This document shows, one piece after another, positions 14,601 through 30,400 of a stretch of 64,000 bases of DNA. The stretch lies in NCBI GenBank assembly GCA_005656395.1, contig SRSI01000046.1, positions 496,001 to 560,000 of the forward strand, read 5' to 3'. The DNA is from Strongyloides papillosus. Its lineage: Eukaryota > Nematoda > Chromadorea > Rhabditida > Strongyloididae. The notes under the pieces were generated by a model, which was not told the DNA's origin, searched no databases, and saw only the letters and a program-made list of their open reading frames with translations. Both the position numbers and the translations under genes were made by a program. Numbering within the stretch: the stretch's first letter is position 1; each line of letters begins with the position of its first letter.

Positions 14601-17600
14601 TTTATTGAAGGTAACAAATGACAAAAATCACAAAATACTCTTATAATAATATATGCTTTTTTGTTTATATTATACTTTCTCAACCTCTTTTTCTTTACCT
14701 AATAAAGGTTATTAAATAATACAAAAAAAAATTATCATTTTTCTTTTACTTTAAAAATAATATAAATGTTAAAGCAAGTTGATACATTTTTTGATTAATG
14801 AATTATTTTACAACCTATTTTTATGTATTAAAAATTAGTTAACAAGAATGTCTAATAAATCTCATTATATCACTAAGGTAAATTAAAAATTTCTTGTTCT
14901 CATCAAAATATTATGTAATAAATTAATGTTCATCATCATCATATATATTTATATGTACATATGCGCCATATATACAATCAAAATGAAACCCCTCTAATAC
15001 AAGTATGATTAATCATTTTAATAAAAGTAAGTTGATATTTTGTAAAAGTTTAATGAATCTTTATCATTTTGCAGAAAGTGGATAGTTTAAAATGAAAATT
15101 ATGGAATTTATATATTATTAAACAAATTGATTTGTTTATAAAATAATAATAATATACATTTAATCTCGGGAACAAGAATCAGCTGATAATAAATAATATA
15201 TTATGCATAAAAAAGATTCATTCCATTAGTTATAAATGATATAATTATGATAATATCAAGAAGGTTTTGATAAAAAAATACTTCTAAAATCTATATATAT
15301 AAATATAAAAATATTTGTAAAAAATGTTAACACAATAAGTAAAAATAATAAAATGAAATGATTGTCTTTTCATTTACATTTTAAACATTCTCTCTTATTA
15401 TTTTTTTACTTTCTTCTTTTATATATATATACAAATATATATAAAATTATACAAAATATAATTTTTCAATAGGTAATGAAACAATAAAAATATTTTGGTT
15501 GCCTTTTTTTTGATAAGAATCAAAGTAGTAATATAATAAAATTAATATATAAATTATAAATATAATTTTCCAACCTATCCTAATTAAAAAGTATTAAAAG
15601 ACTCATATATGTTAAAAATTAATCAAATAAATTTATTAACATTAACCAAAAAGAGTTTGTTATAATTTTCGTCAAAATGTATGGTAAAAAAATAAATAAA
15701 TAAAATTTATATATTTGTTAGAAAACGATGAAGAAATAGGAATGGAAATAGAAAAAAATTAAAAGATGATTAGGTAATTTTACAATTATACTTTATATAA
15801 TTTTGATTTCCTATAAATTAGCTCTTATCATTAAATTAAGATTCATAAAAGTGACTTTTCATAAAATCGTCCTTCTTTCAACCTAATCGTCTATTATATG
15901 ACAATAAATATTACATTTTACGTAAAATACGATAAAAATATTATTTTTACAAATATATATAGTATTTATTCATTTAAGGATTTTTAATTTCTTTATTAAA
16001 AATAATTACTAATTTTTATTAAAAAGGCCATTCTAGTATAGCGTTAAATATTTATATACAGGTGTATATGAAGACATATTCAATTAAAGTTTAAAACATT
16101 AAATTTAAAATAATTTATGTGTCTTTTTTAAAAATTCTTACAAATTTATGAATCATAAAAATTAATAGAACCTTTCTCTCCTTTTTCTTTCTTTCTCCAT
16201 ATACTACTATTATAATAAATACACCCTTTTTCTTTATTATTTTTTAAAGTGATTGTGAAAAAGATGAAGACACAGGAGTATTTAATAGAGACATGAAAAT
16301 ATAATGAGATGTGAGGAATATGAAGAAGTGATTTTATTAATTTACATTAAAAAGAGGGTACCCTTAACTGGAAGATATTTAAAATATTATTTTATGGGTA
16401 TGCTATAAAAAATTCAGGTTATATTATTATACCAAATTTAATATATTTCTAAGGTTTATATATATATTTAAAATACCTATAAAAATAATTATTATTTGAA
16501 CATAAAATAAGGAAAATCTCAGTGTAACTAGAAGAGGACATAACACCATATCAATAACAAAAACAATGTAACTAATATTTTACTTCTTTGTAATAAATAA
16601 ATACATATTTGTAAATAAAACTATTTTTAACTGATTTTTAAATGGGTAAATGTTGAGGAAGCCGCCATATAAAAATAAATAAAATACAATCGAATGAACA
16701 ACATTATTTTAGAAAAAAATCTTTTTTTTAAATGTATAACAATTAAATAGTGATAAGTATAAAGATCCATAGTAAAATAAAAAAAGAAGCTTCCCTCTTT
16801 TTAATAGTGAAGAATTAAAAACCCTTTATTAGAAAAATTATACATATCTATTTTGATATAAAATAAATTTTTATAAAAAGAAGTATAATAGTTTTGATGG
16901 TTGTAGATGAATGATGCAATTAGTAAAATTGTTTGCAACATCTATAAAATGAAATTTAATATAAAACATCAAATATATATTGGGTTATGGTAATTGGCTG
17001 AAAAAAATTAAAAATTTGATGAAAAGATGTATATATAGAGGAGACGATGGAAGAAGATGATGATGATGATGGGTATATATAATATATTATGATAAAAGAG
17101 TAAAGGAGAGAGAGAATTAAATTATAAAATATATGCCTGTTGGGGTAGGTTTGAGTAATATGATTGAAGAAGTATATTGTTGATAATATAGATATTAATA
17201 TAAGACACTCCCATTTTTTTTTACCTTTATGGATAGTTTATGTATGTATGTATAATAACTATAGAAATAGAATGAAAAAATAATTATTTTTAGTTAATTT
17301 ACATGAAATCTATTTATTTTATAATAAATATGCAACTATTTGTTTAGTAGGAAGAAAAAGTTTATTCATTCAAATTAGGAATGATGAACTAATTTTTATA
17401 TTAATATTATATTTAATTAATCATAAAAAACCAATATATCTTATTTTTATAATTAAAGAGTAAAGTAATAATTAAGTTTATCATTCATACTTCTGATATA
17501 AAACAAAAAATATAATATAAAATGTTAAAAATGGTATTTTTATAGTAAATGAGTATTATGGTAGTTAAAAAGCAATAACGATAATGGAAAAGTAATATAT

Positions 17601-20600
17601 TAATAAGAGAGTTAAAAATTTTAAGGATAGTACTTGAGATGAAATAAAGCGTCATATTAGAATTGTAACACCCCTTTATAATGATAAATATAATTTTACT
17701 TTCAAATAAAATTGTCATTAATAGATACACTTATATGAAGAAAATATGCCTTTGATTATATTTTTATAGATATTTGTTATTTTAATACAAACAAAATAAC
17801 AAGGAAGGAGAAGTGCAAAAATTTGAAGAGGAAAAATAAGTATATATAATATTTATTTATAATTGTATGATATAATAAAATATATGCTGAAGATATAAAG
17901 AATATATTATTAAAATTAGAATGAAAAAAAGTTAGAAGAAAAAAAAGTGATTTTATCATTAGACATAATCTAAAATTTTGTCATTTCATTCTTTTTGACA
18001 TTTATCAAAAATGCTCCATTTAATTATTTTATTTATGAGTGATTAACAAATTTTATAAGTGATTGTCAGGTAACTTAGAAAATGACGGTTGTTTAATTTA
18101 TATTAAAATTTATATAAATAAAAAGTTAAAAATTATAAAGAAATAGAAGAGTGTGTAATATAGAGTTAGATAAAAGATTAAGTTATTAAGAAAACAACTA
18201 ATTAATCCTTTATAGTAAGCACCTTACATTCCATATTATCCATAAAACTATTAAAAAGTTAATTTTTATAATCTTTTTTCATTTTGTAAATATTATATTT
18301 AACATTTATATATACTATCTTTTTTTCTTGTATCTTGTTATTATATAAAAATTATATGACAAAAAAAAATCACCTATTAGTATAGAGGTGTAAGCTTCTT
18401 AATTTCTTTGTATCAAAGTCTAGTTGATTAAAGTGCAATTATTATAAAGTTTATGAAAAGTTTAAAATGAAAGGCTATATCTATGATAAGTATATTTATA
18501 ATATTTTATTATATAAATACACATCAAGATGTTTAAAGAGGAGATAATATTTCAATACTAAAAAAGTTTAAATTTTTATTAAACACACAATGACAATATC
18601 ATTAATTTTATTTAAGAAAGTGGTTTTTGATTAAAATTTTTGTTTATTTGTCATATCTTATTATAATAAAATGTTTAATGATGTGACGATACAAAAATCT
18701 TTAATTGTCGATTTTTAATAGTAATATGTTTCAATTAATATACATATTATTAAGAAAACATCTATATTAAAAAAAAACCTTATTTTGAAAAAAGTTGATG
18801 AATAAAGGTCATAGGAACTATTAATCATGTAAAGGTGTGAATATGAGGAAGAAAATAGTTTAGTAATAAAAAAACACAGTTGGAAATATTTTAAATAGAC
18901 GATACTTTTAATAAATAAAATGAGAAGAATATAATCCTTGAAATTTAGTTAATTAATATGAAATATATACATATTTTACTCCTATTTCCCTAAACTTATA
19001 ATAATGTTATATATAGTCGGCATCTTTAATTATCATGATCAAAGAGTATTTGTTTAGATAAATTGTGGCATAAAAATGACAAAATTAGAATGTGATCCCT
19101 CTATTATCTAAATAAGAAGAAAGGCAATTTGTCAAATTTAGTATAAAATATATTCTTAATATACTGTCCTTTTTTTGCCTACTTCAATCATCCAATAATT
19201 TTAATTTATTTAATTCTCCTTGTTCCTAATGATTAACAGGCTCTTTACTAATAAATTTATATGTGTATATTATATATTGTAGCGGCAAGTATCATATCAT
19301 CCACCGTACCATATATCTAATAACCATATTTTAATATGCCGATAAAAATAATAAAACATTATTAGTTGTGTGTATATTATCTATAATATACATAAATATA
19401 ATGCAATCCAATCAAACTTGGTATATTACAGTATCTATTTTATGGAAGTTTTAGAAGCAGATGCCATGTTAAATGGAATAATAATAGTATAGTAAAATAT
19501 ATTTTATAATATATTTTTAATATACAATTTATATGGATGATAAATAAAGTCATAATGAATATTTGGATCTTGCTGAGAATGAATACATATTTATCTTCTA
19601 TATATGGTGTAGCAACATCATTAAAATACTCATTAAAAGCAGAAGGTTATGAAAAATTTTTTTGTGTTATATTTAGTGAGCAGGTTGGTTTTTGTTTCTA
19701 TAAAAATACATTTTTCAACCATAAACCCAGCTGCAGATTATAAAATATACAAAAGTGGTAATATTTTGTATGTTATTATATAAGTTATAAAAAATTATTT
19801 CAAAACTATTTAAAATAATTAAAATTGTAATATAATGGGAAAACATAAAAGATGATGGTGAAAATATTTAATGAAGTAAAAATTTATGAATTTTTTTATA
19901 TGAATAATTAATGATGATTATTTATTTGTATGTGGAGAAGGAATTATTGAAATGGCATTTAAGTATAGGAGCAGGTTTACTATAATTTTAAATCAAAATT
20001 TATAACTGCTTTTTTCATAAAAATGTTTCAAAAAGAAATAAAATATATAATATTTAAGAAAAGGTCAGATGTAGGTTAAAGTTAATAAAACTAATATTCA
20101 TTAATTTGACAAAAATGTAACAAATTCTATCGATACATAATAAATAAATAAATATGCCTTCACTCATATATATAAGGAAGGTTACAAATAAAGTATATTA
20201 TTTTTTCAATAACTATTTATTATTCATATACATAAATATGAAAAAAAGATCAGATTTTGAGGAGAGATAAAGGTAAATCAAATAAACTAAAATAAAAGTA
20301 GTTATAATGGGAAAAAAAATAAATTTAATTAATATACACATTTTATCAAAAGTCATATACCTAGTAACATTAAAAAGTTAATTAAAGGTAAAGAAAATAA
20401 ATAAGAGATGAATATTCATATGTTATAGTATGGTTGGATGATTCAAGAGATTACAAATTTATTAAATGATAAATAAGATGACTAATTTCTTGGTGAATGG
20501 GCAAAAAAAACTCCTTATTCTTAAAATATTCATTTTTCAAGGAAGTAAAAATTAAGCGGTTGAGATGTAAATTAAAATAAGTTTCTCCATTTTAAACATT

Positions 20601-21460
20601 ATTACATACAATTGATAGAAAAACTTATTAAATTACTTACACCTGATTAAACAACTCCGATAAATGAGATAGGACATATAGTTACTCTATCAATTTTTAC
20701 CTCTCTTTTATTTATATATAATAAAAAGAAAAAAAGGATTTTTATTTTAACGTTTCATTACCTAATTTGTTTTAAAACATCAAATTTTCATCAACTATTT
20801 TTGCACTACCACCTAAATATTACTTTACATATTATACTCTAATTTTTCACCTTCTTATCTATTTTTCATCATCTCCGAAATTCTCTTATTACTATCAACA
20901 TATATTAATGTACCTCTTTTTATACATTTACTTTAATTTTTATAATAGTTTTAGACTACATCTATATATAATTTATCTTAACAGAGTTTCTACCTTAAAA
21001 GTTGACGAAGAGCCATTCATATGTATCATCTTATTAATTATTCTTTTACTATTCAATTTATATAATAAAAAATCAAGATTAAGAAAAATTTTAATGCCAA
21101 AATTTCTATTTTATATTCATAGATTTATTAGATGATATAAAAGTATTTTACTTTATAATATTATAAAGCTTTCTATATACCTTATTGTAAAATCAAAATC
21201 TAACTTCACTACTCCTAAAACAACCCATAATTATTAGGAAAGTATTTTTTTTCCTTCATAAGAAACAAATATACTTTTTTTATATAAATTTAAAAAAGAG
21301 ATATAAAACAAAAAATAAAATTTTTTAAAATGTTTTTTTTATCAAATAATATAATAGTTAAATAAAAATAAGCCTATCTACTTATTTAAAAAAATAATTT
21401 TCCATTAAATAAGAATATTGTGGTTTGGTATAAAAATTTTTATTGGAAATAAAAACTTAC
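11656..21460 (-). other. Candidate 9.8 kb first intron of the sem-4-like gene
   Basis: This very AT-rich stretch lies between the acceptor of sem-4-like exon 2 and a phase-matched donor at 21459-21460. It contains many runs of A or T, GAT trinucleotide runs at about 13837-13851 and 17055-17071, an isolated GCCGCCAT at 16661-16668 and two ATGCCGA motifs near 19.0 and 19.3 kb. Short frames here (for example 12419-12634 and 17485-17959) are Ile/Phe/Leu/Tyr-rich and look like chance. No transposase, RNA gene or exon was recognised. Confidence 0.4.
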
Positions 21461-21494
21461 CATGAACTAATGCTGATGCTTCTTGTTGTTGCAT
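21461..21494 (-). other. Candidate first coding exon of the sem-4-like gene
   Basis: On the minus strand an ATG at 21494-21492 opens eleven codons (MQQQEASALVH) plus one base, followed by a consensus donor GTAAGT. The single leftover G fits the two-base start of exon 2 at 11655 to make GAA (Glu), so the join is in frame. An in-frame TGA lies 14 codons upstream, so translation would begin at this ATG. The match in phase and the strong donor support it; the distance (9.8 kb) argues for caution, and another exon could be the true partner. Confidence 0.4.
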
Positions 21495-24400
21495 CCTCTT
21501 TTGGTTTTCCAAAAAATAGGAGAAATTATTTTTTCAATTATTACTTCCCAACCAAAAATAGTGCCAATATTTATTTTAAATAGACGCCACTTTTGGAGGA
21601 TGAAAATCACCAGGTTTTCCAGAAAAAAGTATAAATCGTTTTGATTCCAATATTTTTTTGTAGCAAATCGAGTCCAGATCTTTCTATCAGTGAAATATCT
21701 TCTTGAACCTTTTCTAACTCTAGTATTTTAAAATAAGAGGATATATATAATATTTATTTATAGATTTATTATATATATAATTATGTACTTCCTATAACAA
21801 TAAAATTAAAAAATTTAAAGACATAAAATTAATAAATTATTTAAAATGTATAAGATCAAACAATAAAATAACAAAATGGTACAAAAAGATACAATTTAAA
21901 TAGTTTAGTCATAAAAATTTCTCTCTCTTTCTTTTGTGGTACCAATAACTTCATCTTAATTTAGTACAATATAATAAATTGTTATATTTTTTAACATTAC
22001 ATTAAATATACACCATAAAATCAAAAAAAAATTATCTCCCTATTAACTGGTACTTATCATCTTGAGCATAATCTTCTTTTAAGCAATAATACTTTATGAA
22101 ATTTAAATTTTGAAAATAATATATCCATAAAATAACGCTTTTTACTTTTTCTTACTACTTTTTTTACACTTACAATCTTTTCTCTTTTTCATATATTAAA
22201 AAGTGGTATTATTTTTATGGAGATAAAAAAAGAAGAGTATATAAAAGATGATGATATGGAGAGAGAAGAAAAAGCAAATTTATATTTATTTAATGCTTTT
22301 TACAATTTTATAAATATATATATATAAATAAATAATATATAAATAGAAAGAGCTCCCAAATATAGATAATATTATGGATGTATAAATAAAATATATATAT
22401 AAATTTATATATATATTTATATAACTGTATATGGTAACATTAAAAAGGCTGGGTTTTATGGAAAAAGATGATGATAGTAATGGTGAAATTAAAGAATTCA
22501 AAAGGATGATTGGTAATTATGAAATTGAATTTGTCAAGACAAATGAAATAATAAACATATAAAGAAGATTTTAGAGATAATGGACATGGAAAATATAGTA
22601 TAAGTTATTGTATATATATGAAAATGAAAAATGGGGTATATATGGAGGAGATGGCAAATGTGGAGGAAATATATTATTAGCTAAAATATATAATCATAAA
22701 TAGGGTGGAGAGAGAGAAATAGAAAAAAGATTGGAAATGAAATTGAAATTAGTTTTAGAAAAGTTATAGTAAAGGAAGATAGTAGTTATAAAGTTATGGA
22801 TTTTGTGATATGGTAATAATATAATAAAATGGCAATTACAAAAATTATCTTAATTGAGTTAAACTTTCTCCTTTTCAAGATATATATTTATATTATTTAT
22901 ATTAAATATTTATCCTAAATTGTAAGTAGTATTAAATTTTAATTCAAAATATATTTATATTGAAGTAGTAAAAATAAATAATATAAATTTAATAAGACAA
23001 GTTAGGTTGTGTGTCGCGAAAATGATTATATTATTTTTTAAATATAAAGTTAAAGTATGAAATCAAGTTAGTCAATAGATATTAACTTAACTTTATAGAA
23101 AGGCTTATCAAAAAGTTAAAAATAGGAAAATTATGAAAGAAATTAATCTTGAATGTTGTGCTTTTTAATGAAAGTTTATTTTAACAATTATACAGTAAAT
23201 ATAGGAAGAAAAATATGAATTAAGTAGTTTTCCGCTTCAAATTTAATAAGCTTCATAAATAATATATACATACAACAACCTTAAGAAGATACTATACCTT
23301 CTGTCACTGGAGAGCGAGAGAAGATAGGAACGAAGTAAAAAAAAATAGTATAAAAAAGTTTGTATATGTAATAATATTATAGAAATAATGAAGAAGGTAG
23401 TAAAATTCTAAAGGGAAAAATGAAATATTGCGCAAGGATATATATTATTTATAATATAAAATTATTTATAAATTAAATAATGAATTAAAAATGTAGAATG
23501 ATCTAAGTAGGCTGTTTATGAGCTGTTTGAACAATAGCTTAGACATCCTCTCATAATTTGATGATAAAATATAATGAAGGTAAGTTGATTGAGAGTTAAT
23601 AATGAATGTGTGATGTTGATGTAGGTGTATATAATATTAAAAAGTTATATATCTACTACACGCATAAATATAATGAAGTAGGATGTCATCATTATCAAAA
23701 TTATGGGTAAAAGTGACAAAAAACTGCCTACATTGATGTTTCATCATAACATCCATGGTTTGGTATTTTTTTGAATCTCAAGAAAAAAAAATGTGTAGTT
23801 TAGAAGGTAAATAAAATCAAAATGACAGTTACATACACACCACCTTTTGACATAAAATACATATTAATTAGTCATAACATGTGGTTATTAAAAAAATTTT
23901 TTGAAATTAAATAAACAAAATTCCATACTTCAATGTAAGGAGAAAAAAAAACATTTTAGTAGGGGAGGAATTGCAACAATTTAGTTATCACAAGTGTTCT
24001 TTATTATCCTCATCTCTTAACAAAACATCTTTGAATATTAAACAAAATGTTATCTAATAAATCTTTTACGATAAAAAGGGCATTATTTTAATTATTAGTA
24101 AAACCTAATATTGAGTTATATAAAATAACCAATAATTTTCATTACCCAATTATCTATAGTCTTTACAAAATATAATGATCTATGTTGTTACGTTATAATG
24201 TAATTTTATATTCCTTTATCATCTATAAATGTCACAAAAAGCTTATTAACTAATCTTTGTTAGACTATCAAATAAATTATATACTCCTTAACACTTCTTA
24301 AGATTAATTAATTCTCCTCTTATTTCTAGATTATTATTAATTGAGGAAAAAGAAAAGTTAAATATCTTGTTAATAATAATAATAAAAAACTGGTATTAAA

Positions 24401-27400
24401 TAAGAATGTGAAAATATATAATACATTTATTATTATTCATTAAAAATAATAAGAATTTTTACCTCAACACACAGTCCAAAAACTCCTCCTTTCCTATTCC
24501 TATCACATATCATAACAAAAAATATATTTTATATCACACACAAAAACACTATAAAATTAATAGACCATTCATATCATGAACTTTTGACATATCCCACACC
24601 CCAATGCATCTAATAAAACTTCTAATATGTAGTAATTTATTTCACTTAGAGATGAAAAAAATGTTTCCTCGTTTAGCGATACAAACAAAAAACATTGTTT
24701 ATATTGTGATATGAAGAAAAAGTAATAAATTTAGTAACAAAAAGTAAATGTGCTATAAAAACTGATAAATATTATAAGAGAAGATCAAATCAAAAATGAA
24801 GAAGCCTCGCGCATAATATGTGATATTATTTAATGAAGTATATTAAAATATAATGTAAGAAGTACCACTTATTCTTATAACTATTTATATATAAAACAAC
24901 TTTGTTGATATAATATTAAAATAAAATTTAAAATCTATCAAATAATATAAAATATTGTCACTATTAAAAATGTGTTAAAACTGTAAGAATAAAATTTTTA
25001 AAATATAACAAGTTAAATAAACATTTAATAAAGAGAAGATTCAAGTTACAATTAAGTGATGAAATAAAAAAAATTGTCCATTTGACAATAGAGATATATA
25101 GATATTATTTTTTATATGCTAACAAATTACATATCTTATTGGGGATGAAGTGGTTAGATAAAAATATGATTGATGTGTATATGGCGAATCAAAAATAATA
25201 ATATATATGAATTTACATAGATTCGAAATAATATATTAAATGAAATAATAATAAAGGTAGATACATAACTACCAAAGTAAAAGGTTTTTTAGATGCTCCT
25301 TTATTTTCCACTATCAGACAAAGGATAATAACTTTATTTTGGAGGGAAGTATTCAACTTATTTGTTTTTTTGAGAGGTGTTAATAGACAAATATTTCAAT
25401 ACCTCTTTCATATAAATTATATCAACGTAACTAGTATAAATGTAATAAACATGACATTTTTTACAACTAATAGATAAGGCAATTGATTACAAAACTTTAC
25501 TATCCCTTGGGTAATTTTATGACCCCACCTGTCATATTCACATCATTTAGGCGTTTTTTTAAAATAAAAAACGTAAGGTGGATTGGTATAGTTATGATTA
25601 TGGAAAATGTTTACATATCCTAATTGATATGTGTTTATTGATCTCAAGAATGATTATTAATGGTAAATAATTGTTTAAGAAACAAGAAGTTATTGTACTT
25701 GAAATAATTAACCTTTTTAATTAATTATTTGGTGTGTTTTAAAGTAGAAAAAAAATTGAAAAATAATATTAATGTGAAGATCTTCATTATTTTTTGTGAA
25801 TTAAATTTTATCATAAATATAATTGTACTTTAAAGATATGGAATATTCAAACTACCATAATACTTTTTTCTTCCTATTTTATTTCTATCTATCTCTATAT
25901 AATATGTTATATAAATATATATATTTTGTAATAACAAAAATACTAATTGTTAAATTTTATTTATTTATAATCATAGGGAGCCCATTGATGGTTCCTATAA
26001 CTATAAAATTTTTAAGAGATAGCTGAACAGGAGATGGAAGATGGACTCTTCCAAGTTTGATTAAAGATCCCATAGGAAAAATTTCTTTTTCTTTCCTTAT
26101 TTGATTATATACCATACATATAGTTACAATATTTACATTAAATATATTATTATAAAAGCAGCAAATAGCATATGATGAAATTGAGTTTACTATTAAGGAA
26201 TATATATATGATAAAAATATATATAAAGATAATAATGAGTTGGATGTTTGTTATCCAATAACTAAAAATTTAGTATAAAAAATAAAAGGGAATAGGAGAA
26301 GTTTTTTACATCTGTTTTTTAGGGAGGTAAAAAAGAGAGTTTCTAATTAAAAAAAATAACACATACACTTTTTTTAATTGTTAAAGTTTAAAAAAATTAC
26401 TCTATTAAAGATTGATTTTATTGATATACATTTTTGAAAGAATAATTAGAGATTAATGAATTAAGAATATTGTGTTCCTATAAATGGAATGTAAGATGGA
26501 AAGAAAGAAGGAAGGAAGGAATGGGTGTGAAAATTGAAAAATTTTTGAAAGAATGATAAGTAGGAAAAGAGAATATAACATATTTTGTGATGAGTAAATG
26601 GACTTATTATAAGACAACCAAAATTTTATTATAATTTATAACACCATACAACAAATATATTTATATGAATGTATGTTTTGGTATGAAATAAAATTTTGAT
26701 ATATAATATAAAAATTAAAATTTAGCCTATTCCTAGTTACAAAATGTTTGAGGAAAAAAAAACATAATTTTTAATAGCGTTAAAAAGGAAAAAAGTATAA
26801 AGGGAAGAAATTAAGAAAAGGAAGTATGTTATGGGTTAAAAAAAGAAGAAAGATAAAATGATTATATATTTATATAAATGATATTAAATAACAAGTATTA
26901 AAGATTGTTTTTCTTAAAAAAGAAAAAAATATATATATATTTATTATTACAGTATTCTCAATTTATTTATACACAATATTCTCATAAAAAGGAAATATTG
27001 TTTAAAATTATTAAACAACATGTATGTATCTATATTTCTCTCTATAACTCATCATCATAACATATATCCTCAAAACTAAAATATATGTGTATTTAGAAGG
27101 ATGATGATGGCAACAACCAATCATCTGATTGCAGGGAGCATAGTGTATATACATATTAAATATTATATTCATATCATAACTGGTATAAGTAATAAGGGGC
27201 TGGTCTATATTAATATATATATATTTTACAAAAAAATAATAAATGAAAAAATAAAGTTATATATTAGTAGAATACATAGAGTTTTTTTTCAAATATAAGA
27301 TGTTACCTCAATTAATATCTAAAACTACCCTACAAAACACATGCCCACCTCAATATTTTTACACTCATAACATTTTGACACATCTATTTCTAATATTTAT

Positions 27401-30400
27401 CATTCTTAATCATAATAGACAACAAACATTGAAAGATATATATGTTTAAAATTAAAAATTTTGACCAGTAAAAATAATATATATACGTACATACATTTTG
27501 TTTTTTTAATAAAGGTTAAAATTAATTGTAAAAAATTTTTATTTAAAAAGAGTATTTAAAAAAAACTTATAAATAATAGAAATATTTCTATATAAAATAT
27601 AAATATAAAAATAAATATCTATGTATTTTTGAAATATCATTGGACATGCAAAAGCCTCATCAATTGTATTTTGTAAAAATGATAATGGTAAAAAGAAATA
27701 TCCAAGTGATAAGTTTATAGTTTTTAGAGAAGAAGATATACATGCGATTATTATGATAAATTTTAGAATATAATGTTAAAAATATTTTTGCTTTCCAAAA
27801 ATATTATATAAAAAGAACCAATAGAGAAAGTTTTATGGTAAAAGTATTTTTTTTGATATAATGCAAGATAAGTTAGACTATTTTATAAAGGAAGTCAAAT
27901 AGAATTATTTATTATTTTTAACTTTTCCTAATATCCTTTATCATATATATATATAATATATATATTTATAGTATGAAGATAATATATATAAATTTACGAT
28001 TTGAAAAGATTTATCAAATAAAGGAGGAAAATAAAAATTCATCTTCATGATTATTTTGTATGTCTTTTTATTGATATAAAGAATGATTAATGAATAGCTT
28101 GTATGAAGATAATCTAAAAATCAGTTATGTAAAGTTATTACCATTGACATGGTAATGGATATTTTAATTGTCTTTCTTAGTTAATGTTTAAAAGGACATT
28201 ATTGAAAATAAGATTCCTATCTTAGATGATAGAATTTAACAAAATTGAAAAATGCCTTTTTAATTGTCTTTTATTTTGCATATATAAAATTCTTTTTATC
28301 TTTTATTTTTAAGAAATATATATTATTTTTTTTAAATATTATATTACAGTATATATCTTATAAAAGATATATTTCTACATATCTTCTTATTATTAGATTA
28401 ATGATTAAAAAACATCATCATAAATAATGCCAATTATCATTTTAAATGATAGGTGGATAGGGAAAAATCAACTAAGTATAGGAAGAAGAAGGAGGAGGAG
28501 AAGGAAGATGAGGATTATAGAAATGAAGATGTAGAAATATTATGAGGAATTGAGGGGAAAAAATGTAACAATTGAGTTAAGATAGATCACTTTATAAATA
28601 AAACCACAAAACAACAAATTTTTTCTCCCAAAATTGAAAAGATATTTTTAAATATACTTACTCCATTACTCCTCACTAACAAGAACAATTATAATAAATA
28701 TATTTAAACCATTTAAAGTATCATCTCATGACAACTGTTATGTACAATTAAATAAAATCAAAGCATTTTAAACCATCACCAAAAAGTACCGTTCTAATTT
28801 ATTATCAACAGGCACGATATATATGAATGTATATATTAAATAAAGATAATAAAAAGGATAGTTGGAGCACAGAAACATAAAATATATTTAGAGATGTATT
28901 CATAAATGAGTTGATCTATGTGCCTCATTAATCAGTTTGACATTTCCTATTCCTACATTTTGTTAAATTATACATTTAAATTAGACATATCATCATCAAC
29001 AAGAATGATATGTAGATAATTTTAACAATTTTAAAAGGTTCAATATCATCTTAACAAAAATCATTCTATTATTAATAAAACGTGTCTTCTTCTCAAAATC
29101 TCACTTTCCCTTATCAAATGTAAATAGGATAAATATATTGTTAATAATATTAAAAGAAGATATAATATATTTTCAAGTAATTTTAAGAAAATTTATTATT
29201 ATCATTATGAAAATGATGATTGGTTACTGTGTATGTGTATGTTTAAGTTAAAAAGATAATAGATTGAATAATATATTATTAGAGTTTATTAATCTTAAGA
29301 AATACATAAATCAAATGATGTAAAAATAATATTATATTGCATAAATTTTTATGTATCAATTTTTTAACAACATTAATGTAGAAATATTTTATTTTTAAAG
29401 GTAACCACATTATGAGGGAATTAAATTAAGAAAAATAGTGAAAATATTATTGTATTAGGTAATATATTTATGAAGAATGATATAAAAATTAGGGAGGAGT
29501 GGAAATTAATTAAAATTTTCAAATATCAAAGTTGACGTTATGACGATATTAATAATGGTAAATTATTCATTTTTTGGTATATATATTTAAAGAATCACAT
29601 TATTAGTCATGTCAGAGACAACTTAATGAATATTTAATAGAGTTTTAAGACATTTTATTTTAACAAATCATTACCCTTTCCCTAAATGCCGAAATCTTAT
29701 TTAATTGTTTTAACTTGTCATTAATTACAATATATATATTTTACGAGTACCAGTCTTCAAAATCGACCTCTTTACTAAATAGTTATTGGTTTCAAAAAAT
29801 AAAGCTTACCGCCAGGTACTATTTTCAATATATAATTTATATTTTTTATATGATATATTAAAAGTTAAGAAAAAGGCAATAACTAGAAAACAAAGATACA
29901 GTAATGTTTATGTAATAAATTATAAATGGAAAATTAAAAGCATGATAAATGGTTGAAGTAGAAAGTTAAGCGAAACTTTTAGGGAGTATGACATATGAAT
30001 GTGGTGTTGTCGTATTTGAATGCCGACAACATCCAAATATACATAAAACTACCCATCTATACAACTGTTCTTCTTTACTTATAATGCAGCTACAAGTATT
30101 TTAACTATTAAAATTATATAAAAATAATAATAATCTTCCGAATCATTATTTTTTATGTGACAAAACTAAACACCATAAAGTATAGGGAAATAGTAAAAAA
30201 ACTTGATTATTATATATTATCTTGTGACTATAAAAGTATAAAATAATTGTAAATAATAATTAATGAGATTAATTTAGTAATGACAAACTTTTAAAGGGAT
30301 TTAGAAAAAAATTCTTCCTAATAGTACTATTAAAATTGTATAATGAAAGAAGAAGTGCAAAGAATATTTTTGTTGAGAATAGATATTAGAGCATGATAAT

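Noticed and set aside
17485..17959. Two minus-strand frames rich in Ile, Phe and Leu
   Set aside because: Low-complexity translations of AT-rich DNA without start context or family match.
22286..22501. 71-codon minus-strand frame rich in Tyr and Ile
   Set aside because: It translates TA-rich repeats and has no coding character.
23429..23438. TGCGCAAGGA resembling a piece of U6 snRNA
   Set aside because: The flanks do not match U6, so it is a chance ten-base match.
26485..26494. TGGAATGTAA resembling the miR-1 5' end
   Set aside because: The match ends after ten bases and there is no hairpin pairing nearby.
26498..26525. GGAA-rich purine tract, with another at 28481-28514
   Set aside because: Simple-sequence tracts common in such genomes; no further structure was seen.
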